Source of the DNA: Lachnospiraceae bacterium
GTDB taxonomy: Bacteria > Bacillota > Clostridia > Lachnospirales > Lachnospiraceae
Direction of reading: 5' to 3'
Length of the DNA: 9,127 bases
Assembly (NCBI GenBank): GCA_017476305.1
Contig: JAFVAA010000205.1
Span: 1 to 9,127 of the forward strand
Numbering within the stretch: the first letter of the stretch is position 1; every line of letters begins with the position of its first letter. Position numbers and translations under genes: made by a program. The notes beneath the pieces are model-generated. The model did not search any database, had not been told where the DNA came from, and saw only the letters and a list, made by a program, of their open reading frames with translations. Below are positions 1-7,106 of this stretch, in pieces.

Positions 1-1
1 C

Positions 2-760
2 GATATCACACAGATGGGCGGTGTGATTGAAAAGATCGTACACAGTGTGGCGAATCTGGATGGAACCTCCGGTGAGATGAAGGAGGCAGGCGATTCTTCC
101 ACAGCCATTATTAAAGATCTGAGCATTTCAAATGACAAGACGATGGAAGCAATTGAGCGTATCGGAGAGCAGGTAAATGCTACGAATGAGTCTGCGAACA
201 GGATCAGTGAAGCGATTCAGCTCATTACCTCGATTGCAGAGGAGACCAATCTTCTTTCTCTGAATGCTTCGATCGAGGCTGCCAGAGCCGGGGAACAGGG
301 ACGAGGTTTTGCAGTCGTAGCAAATCAGATCCAGAAGCTTGCAGAGCAGTCCAATGAATCTGCACAGAAAGTAAGCGAGATCATTGAAAATCTTTTGAAG
401 GATTCTGAGAAAACGGTCGATGTCATGGAGGATGTCCGTAAGATCGTAGATGAACAGCAGGAGAAGCTGGATCAGACGAGAAAAGAATTTGCGAATGTCC
501 GGAATGGTATTGATGAATCCAGAGAGGAGACCAGTGAGATCAAAGAGCAGACGGATGACTGTGATTCCGCTCGTGTCCGCGTCGTGGATGTCATCTCTAA
601 CCTTTCTGCGATTTCCCAGGAAAATGCGGCTGCCACACAGCAGACGACAGCTTCTATGCAGGAGTTAAATGCTACGATCAATCTTTTGGCAGAGTCTGCA
701 GGAAATCTGACAGAGCTTTCTGACCGTTTGGAACAGGAGATTGCATTCTTCAAGCTGTAG
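2..760 (+). CDS. Methyl-accepting chemotaxis protein, C-terminal signalling domain (5' end outside window)
   Basis: This is the cytoplasmic signalling part of a chemoreceptor, the coiled-coil hairpin that contacts CheW and the CheA kinase. The frame is open to the left edge, so the sensor, membrane segments and HAMP domain lie upstream. The ATG at 14 is internal. Counting from that ATG, the hairpin tip is at residues 75-113 and contains the highly conserved [19 protein letters not shown], followed by GRGFAVVA and IQKLAEQS. Both flanks are long heptad-like helices rich in Glu, Gln, Ala and Ser, as expected of methylation and adaptation helices, and a second Gln/Ala/Thr-rich stretch lies near residues 200-225. 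The protein ends in ...EIAFFKL with no NWETF-type CheR-docking pentapeptide. The family is certain from the tip motif, but the ligand cannot be judged from this fragment. A terminator-like hairpin follows 34 bases after the stop. Confidence 0.97.
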   Translation, partial: DITQMGGVIEKIVHSVANLDGTSGEMKEAGDSSTAIIKDLSISNDKTMEAIERIGEQVNATNESANRISEAIQLITSIAEETNLLSLNASIEAARAGEQGRGFAVVANQIQKLAEQSNESAQKVSEIIENLLKDSEKTVDVMEDVRKIVDEQQEKLDQTRKEFANVRNGIDESREETSEIKEQTDDCDSARVRVVDVISNLSAISQENAAATQQTTASMQELNATINLLAESAGNLTELSDRLEQEIAFFKL

Positions 761-793
761 TGTTACAATAAAATATACGAATGTCATGAACCG

Positions 794-827
794 AGGGGCA
801 GGGCTGTGTGGCTTGCCCCTTTGTTCT
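794..827 (+). terminator. Terminator-like hairpin after the chemoreceptor gene
   Basis: AGGGGCAGG (794-802) can pair with CTTGCCCCT (812-820), with one G-T wobble and a loop of about nine bases. A short T-rich tail, TTGTTCT, follows. The GC-rich stem placed 34 bases past the chemoreceptor stop fits a Rho-independent terminator, although the tail is interrupted by a G. Confidence 0.7.
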
Positions 828-867
828 GCGTATTTTAAGAGTAATCAAACTTTAGGAGCTGTCAAAA

Positions 868-951
868 ATGGATACTTACCTTACCAAAGCTTACCGTTTT
901 TTTGGGAAAAATGCCTGTACATCTGGTGCTTTGCTTTGTAAAATGCGGTAG
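868..951 (+). CDS. Possible small ORF (27 codons) upstream of the acetyltransferase gene
   Basis: An ATG at 868 is preceded by AGGAG (854-858) at a nine-base spacing, which is a credible ribosome binding site. It opens a 27-codon frame (MDTYLTKAYRFFGKNACTSG... to a TAG at 949-951). The peptide is basic near its start, with two cysteines and no recognisable family. It ends 33 bases before the acetyltransferase ATG, so it could be a short leader peptide translated ahead of that gene or a chance frame. No convincing promoter was found in 828-867. The support is the ribosome binding site and spacing only. Confidence 0.25.
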   Translation: MDTYLTKAYRFFGKNACTSGALLCKMR

Positions 952-984
952 GTCATTTTGTGACAGTTCCCCAGGAGGTTTTTT

Positions 985-1458
985 ATGGAAAGCTTACCTT
1001 TAGAAGATGTGACGTTTACCGATTCTATTTCGATAGAGGATTACAATGGACTCAGAGAGGCGGTGGATTGGATGTTAGTGAAGCCGCGACGGGCAGAGAT
1101 CGCGCTCGCACATTCTTTTTACCTGTGTGTGGCGATATATGGGGGAAGACCTGTGGGGATGGTGCGAGTCGTGAGTGATGGCGGATGGTCCTTTCTGATC
1201 ACAGATGTGATTGTAAAACCGGAGTATCAGGGAAGGCACATTGGGAAAAAAATGATTACGATGGCGTTAGAATATATTGAGAAAGATCTTCTTCCGGGCG
1301 AGAGCGTGATGATCAGCCTGATGTCTGCCTACAAAAAAGAGGGCTTTTATGAAAAATTCGGATTTCATAAACGCCCCTTTGGGAATCATGGCTCCGGCAT
1401 GTCTGCCTGGATGACCAGAAACGAAGCCGGAGAGATCGTGACAGAAAAAGAAGTTTAG
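985..1458 (+). CDS. GNAT family N-acetyltransferase
   Basis: This 157-residue protein is predicted to transfer an acetyl group from acetyl-CoA to an amine. The acceptor cannot be read from the sequence. Residues 72-100 form GNAT motif A: strand ITDVIVKPEY, the pyrophosphate-binding loop QGRHIGK (82-88), then helix KMITMALEYIEK. Residues 119-128 (EGFYEKFGFH) are the usual motif B with the conserved Tyr. The tail NHGSGMSAWM resembles the end of small GNATs of the PF00583/PF13508 type. The length is normal for a single-domain GNAT. The start is well supported, with AGGAGG at 973-978 six bases before the ATG. A longer plus-strand frame beginning at 960 lies in another phase and is a shadow. The gene converges on the DUF4250/murG pair and stands alone, so its context does not suggest a substrate. 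Confidence 0.93.
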   Translation: MESLPLEDVTFTDSISIEDYNGLREAVDWMLVKPRRAEIALAHSFYLCVAIYGGRPVGMVRVVSDGGWSFLITDVIVKPEYQGRHIGKKMITMALEYIEKDLLPGESVMISLMSAYKKEGFYEKFGFHKRPFGNHGSGMSAWMTRNEAGEIVTEKEV

Positions 1459-1466
1459 TGCTATTG

Positions 1467-1508
1467 GCAGCTGTAACAGTTCAGACCTGCTGACCTGTTA
1501 CAGGCTGC
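1467..1508. terminator. Hairpin between convergent genes (possible bidirectional terminator)
   Basis: CAGCTGTAACAG (1468-1479) pairs with CTGTTACAG-G-CTG (1495-1507), broken only by one bulged G. The loop carries a small internal CAG/CTG pairing. It fills the 52-base gap between the ends of the acetyltransferase (+) and DUF4250 (-) genes, where a shared terminator is expected. Neither side has a real T-run, so termination would be inefficient or factor-assisted. Confidence 0.5.
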
Positions 1509-1510
1509 TG

Positions 1511-1687
1511 TCAGGTAAATTGATTGGCAGATGGATCGTAGTGGTAATCCACCTGCGCCAGTGTTTCTGTCAGACTGTCTTTTTTGATTTCCAGATCCTC
1601 ACATAATACATCTAAGGAAGGATAAAAATCACGCAGCTTCGTGTTGATAAAGCTGAGTAAAATCAGAGGATCCTTTGGTATGTTCAT
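1511..1687 (-). CDS. DUF4250 domain-containing protein (58 aa)
   Basis: The minus strand carries a short frame from ATG at 1687-1685 to TGA at 1513-1511. It begins MNIPKDPLILLSFINTKLRD and ends with YHYDPSANQFT. The opening (I)PKDPxxLLSFxNTKLRD, a central SLDxLCEDL and the closing YxYDxxxNQF are what I know of DUF4250, a small, uncharacterised, probably helical protein common in Firmicutes and other gut bacteria. The length (58 residues) matches the family. A purine-rich site, AAGAAGGG, lies a few bases before the ATG on the coding strand. The gene follows murG in the same direction after 60 bases and is probably cotranscribed with it. Its function is unknown, and the murG linkage is suggestive only. 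Confidence 0.88.
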   Translation of the reverse strand: MNIPKDPLILLSFINTKLRDFYPSLDVLCEDLEIKKDSLTETLAQVDYHYDPSANQFT

Positions 1688-1725
1688 CTTTTTCCCTTCT
1701 TTCAGGTATTTTTTGGAAATTCTCT

Positions 1726-1745
1726 CTTTTATCAGAGGATAAAAG
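1726..1745 (-). other. Perfect intercistronic hairpin between murG and the DUF4250 gene
   Basis: On the minus strand CTTTTATC-CTCT-GATAAAAG is a perfect 8-bp stem with a four-base loop, starting three bases after the murG stop. No T-run follows on the minus strand (AGAGAGAATTTCC), so it is probably not a full terminator. An mRNA end-protection or processing hairpin that sets murG and DUF4250 transcript levels apart is a reasonable reading. The structure is seen in the sequence, and the role is inferred. Confidence 0.5.
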
Positions 1746-1747
1746 GG

Positions 1748-2815
1748 TCAATGGGAAGCAGCTTCCCCGATCAAACCGATGATTTTTTCGATGGAATTGT
1801 TTAGCTGGCTTTGTTTCATGGCTTTTATATATTTTTCACGGTTTTCATAGGCTTCTGAAATCGCAGCCAGAAGCTTTGCATCTGTCATTTCTTCTTCCTT
1901 TAGGACAATACTGTATCCGGCTTTTTCAAAAGAAGCAGCATTTAAGATCTGGTCTCCACGACTTGCCTGTGCGGAGAGCGGAATCAAAATATTTGGCTTT
2001 CTGAGAGCCAGGATTTCACAGATAGCATTCGCTCCTGCCCTGGAAATCATGATATCAGAAGCCGCCATCAGATCACTGAGCTCCTTTTTTATATATTCGA
2101 ACTGTACGTATCCTTTCGCTCCTTCTAAAGAGGGATCGATCTTGTTTTGTCCGCATAGATGGATGACCTGAAAATTTTCTAAAAGGCTGGGAAGGATGCT
2201 TCGTATGGCATTATTTACTGCTACAGCGCCCAGGCTTCCGCCGATGATCAGGATCACCGGTTTTTTGTCATGAAATCCACAAAATGCGAGTCCCTTCTCT
2301 TTATCCCCATGAAACAGCTCACTTCGAATCGGGGAACCGGTCAAAACGGCCTTCTCAGATGGAAGATGCTGTAAGGTCTCCGGAAAGTTGGTACATACCC
2401 ATTTGGCACAAGGAATGCAGATTTTATTTGCAAGCCCCGGCGTCATGTCAGACTCATGGATCACACAGGGGATTTGTCGGGATTTCGCTGCCAGAACGAC
2501 GGGAACGGAAACAAATCCGCCCTTCGAAAAGACAACATCCGGTCCAATTTCCTTTAGCAGCTTTCTCGCCTGCCCCAAGCCTTTGATGACTTTAAAGGAT
2601 TCGCTGATATTTTTCAGATCAAGATATCTGCGAAGCTTCCCGCTGGAAATCGGATAATACGGAATCCCTAAATCATTTATCAGGGTTCTCTCGATCCCTT
2701 CATAAGAGCCAATATAATGAATATCGTATCCTTTTTTCTTTAATTCCGGTATCAATGCGATGTTCGGGGTTACATGACCTGCCGTACCGCCACCGGTCAA
2801 AACGATTTTTTTCAT
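1748..2815 (-). CDS. murG: UDP-N-acetylglucosamine--N-acetylmuramyl-(pentapeptide) pyrophosphoryl-undecaprenol N-acetylglucosaminyltransferase
   Basis: MurG (EC 2.4.1.227) adds GlcNAc from UDP-GlcNAc to lipid I to make lipid II, on the inner face of the membrane. The 355-residue protein is full length. Visible motifs are the N-terminal glycine loop [10 protein letters not shown] (8-17), SSGKLRRY (57-64), [10 protein letters not shown] (96-105), [12 protein letters not shown] (120-131), the second-domain loop GGSLGA (192-197), [10 protein letters not shown] (258-267, with the UDP-GlcNAc-binding Glu) and SRGDQ (285-289). HESD, SRAGxNAI and SRGDQ match the Staphylococcus/clostridial branch rather than the HEQN type of E. 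coli and B. subtilis. The frame extends upstream to 2881, but ATG at 2815 is chosen because it begins the conserved [10 protein letters not shown] and has GGGAG ten bases before it. A promoter is visible at 2852-2881, divergent from argC. A DUF4250 gene follows. Confidence 0.97.
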   Translation of the reverse strand: MKKIVLTGGGTAGHVTPNIALIPELKKKGYDIHYIGSYEGIERTLINDLGIPYYPISSGKLRRYLDLKNISESFKVIKGLGQARKLLKEIGPDVVFSKGGFVSVPVVLAAKSRQIPCVIHESDMTPGLANKICIPCAKWVCTNFPETLQHLPSEKAVLTGSPIRSELFHGDKEKGLAFCGFHDKKPVILIIGGSLGAVAVNNAIRSILPSLLENFQVIHLCGQNKIDPSLEGAKGYVQFEYIKKELSDLMAASDIMISRAGANAICEILALRKPNILIPLSAQASRGDQILNAASFEKAGYSIVLKEEEMTDAKLLAAISEAYENREKYIKAMKQSQLNNSIEKIIGLIGEAASH

Positions 2816-2851
2816 AATGTATAAACTCCCTTCGGAAAAAGTGCTATTATT

Positions 2852-2881
2852 ATTATATATGATGATATAGAGGTTTCGCAA
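2852..2881 (-). promoter_or_regulatory. Predicted sigma-A-type promoter for murG
   Basis: On the minus strand TTGCGA (2881-2876) and TATAAT (2857-2852) are separated by 18 bases. The -10 box is a perfect consensus inside an AT-rich run. Transcription would start near 2845, giving a leader of about 30 bases before the murG ATG at 2815. Confidence 0.65.
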
Positions 2882-2909
2882 TAAAAAAATAAGAAAAGTG
2901 ATCAGAAAC

Positions 2910-2939
2910 TTGCCAAAGTGATTTGCTGTGGTATATAAT
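2910..2939 (+). promoter_or_regulatory. Predicted sigma-A-type promoter for argC and the genes behind it
   Basis: TTGCCA (2910-2915) and TATAAT (2934-2939) are separated by 18 bases. Transcription would start near 2946, about 46 bases before the argC ATG. It is back to back with the murG promoter, with only 28 bases between the two -35 boxes. No obvious ARG-box palindrome could be picked out by eye. Confidence 0.65.
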
Positions 2940-2991
2940 GTAGGCTAGGTGGGTTTTGGAACGATATTTGAGAAAAATCTGGAGGAAGGCT

Positions 2992-3936
2992 ATGACAAAG
3001 GTTTTTATTGATGGCAGCGCAGGAACGACGGGGCTTAGGATTGATGAGAGGTTCAAAGAGAGAGAGGACGTGACGCTTTTAAGGATCGAGGAGAAGGACA
3101 GAAAGGATCCAGCAGTGAGAAAACAGATGATCAATGAGTCGGATATCACGTTCCTCTGTCTGCCGGATGATGCGGCGAGGGAATCGGTATCCTTTGTGGA
3201 AAAAGATCATGTGCGGATCATTGATACTTCGACGGCGCATCGGACGGAGGAAGGATGGGCATATGGTTTTCCTGAATTGTCAAAGGAGCATAAAGAGCAT
3301 ATTATAAATGGAAAACGTATTGCCGTACCGGGCTGCTATGCCTCAGGATTTATTTCTCTGGTCTATCCGATGATCGCAGGTGGTATTCTGCCAAAGGATT
3401 ACCCCGTGACGAGCTTTGCGCTCAGCGGTTACAGCGGAGCGGGGAAAAAGACGATTGCGGCGTATGAAGAAAAGGAACGGCCAGTGGAGTTTTCCTCCGG
3501 CAGGGAGTATGCACTTTCCCAGGAACATAAGCATTTAAAGGAAATGCAAAAGGTTACGGGACTTTCAAGGACTCCCCTTTTCTCTCCGATCATTGATGAT
3601 TACTACAGCGGCATGGTGGTTTCTGTTCCTTTATATGCAGAGCTCCTGAATGGAAAGCAGACTCCGGAGAGTCTGTTGGAGTATTATAGAGAATATTATA
3701 AAGGACAGGTGTTTATCCGTGTGAGCGAAAAAGAGGATGCGGTCGTTTACAGTGGTTTTTTAGCAGGAAAGGGACTGTCCGGATGGGACGGCCTGAAGAT
3801 TTATGTGACCGGAAATGAGGAGCGGATCGTGCTTTCCGCGCAGTTTGACAATCTGGGCAAGGGAGCTTCGGGAGCAGCAATCCAGTGCATGAATCTGATG
3901 CTTGGTCGTGAGGAGACAAAGGGATTAGTTTTGTGA
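2992..3936 (+). CDS. argC: N-acetyl-gamma-glutamyl-phosphate reductase, short (type 2) form
   Basis: ArgC (EC 1.2.1.38) makes N-acetylglutamate-5-semialdehyde with NADPH, the third step of arginine biosynthesis in the cytoplasm. The 314-residue protein matches the short type 2 class (about 310) rather than the 340-plus class. Visible motifs are the Rossmann opening KVFIDGSAGTTGLRI (3-17), FLCLPDDAARES (54-65), DTSTAHR (78-84), the active-site loop AVPGCYASGF (111-120, catalytic Cys115), SGYSGAGKK (145-153) and DNLGKGASGAA (286-296). His179 in QEHKHL is a candidate general base. ATG at 2992 is chosen over a TTG frame extension to 2956 because GGAGG lies at 2981-2985, six bases upstream, and MTKVFIDG is the family's usual start. 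No other arg gene is in the window. The next gene starts 31 bases downstream, so cotranscription with it and glmS is likely. Confidence 0.95.
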   Translation: MTKVFIDGSAGTTGLRIDERFKEREDVTLLRIEEKDRKDPAVRKQMINESDITFLCLPDDAARESVSFVEKDHVRIIDTSTAHRTEEGWAYGFPELSKEHKEHIINGKRIAVPGCYASGFISLVYPMIAGGILPKDYPVTSFALSGYSGAGKKTIAAYEEKERPVEFSSGREYALSQEHKHLKEMQKVTGLSRTPLFSPIIDDYYSGMVVSVPLYAELLNGKQTPESLLEYYREYYKGQVFIRVSEKEDAVVYSGFLAGKGLSGWDGLKIYVTGNEERIVLSAQFDNLGKGASGAAIQCMNLMLGREETKGLVL

Positions 3937-3967
3937 TCCGTAACGAAAAGAGAGAGGGGGCTATGGC

Positions 3968-5143
3968 ATGAGTTTGCAGAGAGTACATTTAAGGAAGAAG
4001 AGACGGGTTCAGAGAGCTATGTATGCTCTGGTGCTGTCTTTTAGTATTTTGCTTGGCGGGCATATGAACGGAATCGCAGCCGGTGCAGAGGGAAACGGAC
4101 AGCCGATGCTTCCGTCCTATTATGCAGAGATGAGCAAATTGTATGCAGAGACATATGATGATTATAATCTGACTCTTTCGTGGTACAGCAGTGGGACGAA
4201 TACCGGTTTTGATATTTACCGGAAAGCGGCTTTTCAGGAAGACTATGAATGGCTTGGGAGTGTGGAAAACGAACAGTACAATCTGTTAGAATTTCAGGAT
4301 ATTGAATTTCGCAGAGGTTTTACGTATACGTATCGTGTAGTAGCTTATCAGGAGACTGAGGAAGGATATCTGGAGCTGGGAACGGAAACGGGGGCATGGA
4401 AATTAGCGATCCAGCAGGTGGAAATAGAATCTGTCAAAAGAGCGAAGCAAGTAAATGCAAAACTGACATGGTCAAAATCCTCCGGCGTGGATGGGTATGA
4501 AATCTATAAAAAGACAGCAGGCGGAAAATATAAACGTGCAAAGCGGATCGCCAGCGAGGATACACTAAAATATACGGTTAAAAATATATCAAAAAAGAAA
4601 AATACGTATTATAAAATCCGTGCCTATATAAAGGAAAATGGGAAATATGCATATGGTTCCTTTAGCCCGGCAGAGAAGTTAGCGAAGTTAGATACTTCGA
4701 AGCTGGCGGTGATGTTCCGGAAATTGCAAAAAAAATATCCGAATGGGAAATATTGGAATCATGCAGGAAAATCGAAATACACCAGCACTACGGTGACGAG
4801 CAGACCTTGCTATCATAGTGCGTATGATGGTCTGGCAGATACCTGCAACTATTACTTTTGCCCGGATGGAGTGCTCGGCTACCAGTGCTATGGCTTTGCC
4901 TGGATGATGAGCGATCTGATCTATGGAAAAAAGGCAAAGATTAAAAACTTTTATTCGTTTTCGAAGTGTAAGGCGGGGGATGTGATCCGGTATAGCGGCC
5001 ATTCCGTAATCATTGTTTCGAAGCATTCGAATTATATTACTGCCGGAGAATGTAATTACGGAGATACCTGTATGATCAAATGGGGAAGAAAAATATATAA
5101 ATCAGAATTAACGGGGGCGAAATACAGCAGACGTTATAAATAA
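3968..5143 (+). CDS. Secreted protein: two fibronectin-III-like domains plus a CHAP/NlpC-like cysteine amidase-type domain
   Basis: The 391-residue protein starts with a basic segment (RKKRRVQRA, 9-17), a hydrophobic stretch (18-38) and a likely signal-peptidase site near AAGA-EG (37-42), so it is probably exported. Residues about 60-147 and 148-238 look like two fibronectin-III-type beta domains; LTWSKSSGVDGYEIYKK is typical of the second. Residues about 244-391 contain KKYPNGKYWNH (255-265), QCYGFA (306-311), GDVIRYSGHSVII (337-349) and AGECNYGD (359-366). This order gives a plausible catalytic Cys307, His345 and Glu361 or Asn363, as in papain-like CHAP or NlpC/P60 amidases and peptidases. 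The substrate could be peptidoglycan but is unproven. ATG 3968 has GAGGGGG seven bases upstream. glmS follows after 20 bases. The family name is my inference from motif order, and I do not recognise a named gene. Confidence 0.8.
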   Translation: MSLQRVHLRKKRRVQRAMYALVLSFSILLGGHMNGIAAGAEGNGQPMLPSYYAEMSKLYAETYDDYNLTLSWYSSGTNTGFDIYRKAAFQEDYEWLGSVENEQYNLLEFQDIEFRRGFTYTYRVVAYQETEEGYLELGTETGAWKLAIQQVEIESVKRAKQVNAKLTWSKSSGVDGYEIYKKTAGGKYKRAKRIASEDTLKYTVKNISKKKNTYYKIRAYIKENGKYAYGSFSPAEKLAKLDTSKLAVMFRKLQKKYPNGKYWNHAGKSKYTSTTVTSRPCYHSAYDGLADTCNYYFCPDGVLGYQCYGFAWMMSDLIYGKKAKIKNFYSFSKCKAGDVIRYSGHSVIIVSKHSNYITAGECNYGDTCMIKWGRKIYKSELTGAKYSRRYK

Positions 5144-5163
5144 ATTCAGAAAGGATCAGTATT

Positions 5164-6984
5164 ATGTGTGGAATCGTAGGTTATAATGGAAAAAATTCAG
5201 TAACGGACCAGCTTTTAAATTCATTGGAGCTTTTGGAGTATCGTGGCTATGACAGTGCCGGAATTGCTACCTTGAATAAAAAGACGGGAAAGGTGAAAAT
5301 CAGAAAGTGTGCAGGAAGGGTAGCGGATTTAAGGCATATCTGTGAAAATGACAAGAAAATTTCCACCTGTGGAATCGGTCATACCAGGTGGGCGACACAT
5401 GGCGGTGTCAGTGATGTGAATGCACATCCGCACCGTGTAGGGGATGTGCTTTTGGTACACAATGGAATTATAGAAAACTATGAGGAGCTAAAGGATCATT
5501 TTATGCTGCATAAGGATTTAAAGTCGCAGACAGATACGGAGGTAGTGGCTGCAGTTTTAAACCGTCTTTATGACGGGGACCCGCATGAAACGATTAAAAA
5601 GGCGGTAAAATATTTAAAAGGAACCTTTTCTTTAGTGATTATGTTTACAGACAGACCGGATGTAATCTATGCGATTCGTAATGTCAGCCCGATTGTAGCT
5701 GCATATAATGAAAATGGTACGATGCTTGCATCCGATGTGGTGGCACTTGCGGGACCGGCTGATCAGTATATGGTCATTCCGGAGTATGTGATCACGGAGC
5801 TACATAAGAAGAAGATTAAACTCTTTGATTTGAACGGGAAAAAGGTAGAGCCGGAGTTTTTAGAGATTGACTGGGATACGACGAGAGCCGGAAAAGGAAA
5901 GTATCCATTCTACATGGAAAAGGAGATTATGGAGCAGCCGGAGGCATTGCGGGCGACACTGGATGGAAGGATTGTGGATGGAAGGATTGACCTTTCTGTG
6001 GATGAAATTCCGGATGAAATTCTAAAAGATTGTGAAAGAATCTGCGTGGTTGCCTGTGGTACAGCGATGCACGCGGGACTGGTAGCGAAGGCGGTGGTTC
6101 AGAAAAGGCTCAGACTTCCTATGGATGTAGAGTATGCGTCAGAATTTATGTATGAGGATCCGCTCATCGACGAAAAGACGCTGGTTCTGGCGATTTCGCA
6201 GTCCGGGGAGACGATTGATACGCTGGAAGCATTAAAATATGCGAGAAAAAAAGGGGCAAAGAGCATTGGTATCATCAATATCAAGGGTTCTTCGATCGCC
6301 AGAGAGAGTGATTATGTCATGTATACGGTGGCAGGGCCGGAAATCGCGGTGGCGAGCACGAAGGCGTATACGACACAGGTGCTGACTTTGATGCTTTTGA
6401 TCGGACGGATGGCGAAGGTCCGCGGGATTTTTGACGAGGAGGCAGAAAAGGCATATGTGGAAAATCTTTTGCAGGTGCCGGACAGATTAGATGAGGTGCT
6501 AAAGCGGAAGCACGATATCCATAAGATTGCCAGAAAGATCTTAGATGCAAAGGATGCGTTCATGCTGGGACGTGGTCTGGACTATTCGATTCTTTTGGAG
6601 GGGGCTTTGAAGCTAAAGGAGATTTCCTATATTCATACGGAGGCTTATGCTTCCGGGGAGCTAAAGCATGGTACGATTGCGCTGATTACGGAAAATACTC
6701 CGGTGGTGGCGTGTGTGACACAGGAGAAGCTGAAGGAAAAGGAGCTTTCGAATATCCGGGAGGTACAGTCGAGAGGAGCGAGCGTGGTGCTGTTCGTCAG
6801 ACAGGATTTTGATCTGGCAGATGCGGAATATACGGATGTATTTACGCTTCCTGTGATGGCGGATGACTTCATGGTATTTCCGGCTTCTGGTGCTTTGCAG
6901 CTTTTGGCGTACTATGTTTCGATGGATAAAGGGCTTGATGTGGATAAGCCGAGAAATCTGGCGAAAGTAGTGACGGTGGAGTAA
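5164..6984 (+). CDS. glmS: Glutamine--fructose-6-phosphate aminotransferase (isomerizing)
   Basis: GlmS (EC 2.6.1.16) makes glucosamine-6-phosphate from fructose-6-phosphate and glutamine, the entry step to UDP-GlcNAc for peptidoglycan. The 606 residues are full length. The N-terminal glutamine amidotransferase domain (1 to about 225) has the nucleophile Cys2 in MCGIVGY, GHTRWATHG (72-80), HNGIIENY (99-106) and Asp124. Two SIS sugar-isomerase domains follow. CGTAMHAG (298-305), SQSGETIDT (345-353) and ASTKAYTTQ (397-405) are in the first. LKLKEISYIHTEAYASGELKHG (482-503), with Glu486 and His502, is in the second. The tail DKPRNLAKVVTVE ends with the conserved Lys601. AAAGGA at 5150-5155 precedes the ATG by eight bases. 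Only 20 bases separate it from the gene before, so a glmS ribozyme, common ahead of Firmicute glmS, does not fit in that gap. Expression is probably from the argC promoter or an unseen internal one. Confidence 0.98.
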   Translation: MCGIVGYNGKNSVTDQLLNSLELLEYRGYDSAGIATLNKKTGKVKIRKCAGRVADLRHICENDKKISTCGIGHTRWATHGGVSDVNAHPHRVGDVLLVHNGIIENYEELKDHFMLHKDLKSQTDTEVVAAVLNRLYDGDPHETIKKAVKYLKGTFSLVIMFTDRPDVIYAIRNVSPIVAAYNENGTMLASDVVALAGPADQYMVIPEYVITELHKKKIKLFDLNGKKVEPEFLEIDWDTTRAGKGKYPFYMEKEIMEQPEALRATLDGRIVDGRIDLSVDEIPDEILKDCERICVVACGTAMHAGLVAKAVVQKRLRLPMDVEYASEFMYEDPLIDEKTLVLAISQSGETIDTLEALKYARKKGAKSIGIINIKGSSIARESDYVMYTVAGPEIAVASTKAYTTQVLTLMLLIGRMAKVRGIFDEEAEKAYVENLLQVPDRLDEVLKRKHDIHKIARKILDAKDAFMLGRGLDYSILLEGALKLKEISYIHTEAYASGELKHGTIALITENTPVVACVTQEKLKEKELSNIREVQSRGASVVLFVRQDFDLADAEYTDVFTLPVMADDFMVFPASGALQLLAYYVSMDKGLDVDKPRNLAKVVTVE

Positions 6985-7027
6985 TAGGTATCATATTTTG
7001 AAAATTTTTTATCGTTAAAAGACAGAA

Positions 7028-7077
7028 AAGTTCCTGTCTGCAGTTCTTAGGCTGTGGGCAGGAACTTAGATGTTTTT
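7028..7077 (+). terminator. Hairpin between glmS and the DUF1292 gene (weak terminator or attenuator)
   Basis: AAGTTCCTG (7028-7036) pairs perfectly with CAGGAACTT (7059-7067), and further pairs (TC/GG, GCAG/CTGT) extend it inward. The T-run TTTTT begins only at about 7073, several bases past the stem. It is therefore an imperfect Rho-independent terminator, and partial read-through into DUF1292 is plausible. No promoter fits between it and the next gene. Confidence 0.55.
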
Positions 7078-7106
7078 GGAAGAATAAGAAGAAAGGAAAA
7101 TTTATC

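Noticed and set aside
472..753. Minus-strand frame opposite the chemoreceptor, and similar antisense frames opposite argC, the secreted protein, glmS and the 408-codon gene
   Set aside because: They lie opposite strongly supported genes, and their composition is what complementary strands of such genes produce.
741..941. 66-codon plus-strand frame overlapping the end of the chemoreceptor gene
   Set aside because: It spans the terminator hairpin, has no ribosome binding site and resembles no family.
2816..2881. 22-codon upstream extension of the murG frame
   Set aside because: It covers the predicted -10 box and ribosome binding site, and the conserved N-terminus [10 protein letters not shown] starts at 2815.
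2956..2991. 12-codon TTG extension of argC
   Set aside because: It has no ribosome binding site, whereas GGAGG lies just before ATG 2992, where the family's conserved start begins.
3963..3971. ATG at 3963 as the start of the secreted protein
   Set aside because: That frame reads ATG GCA TGA and stops at once. The ATG at 3968 opens the long frame with a signal peptide.
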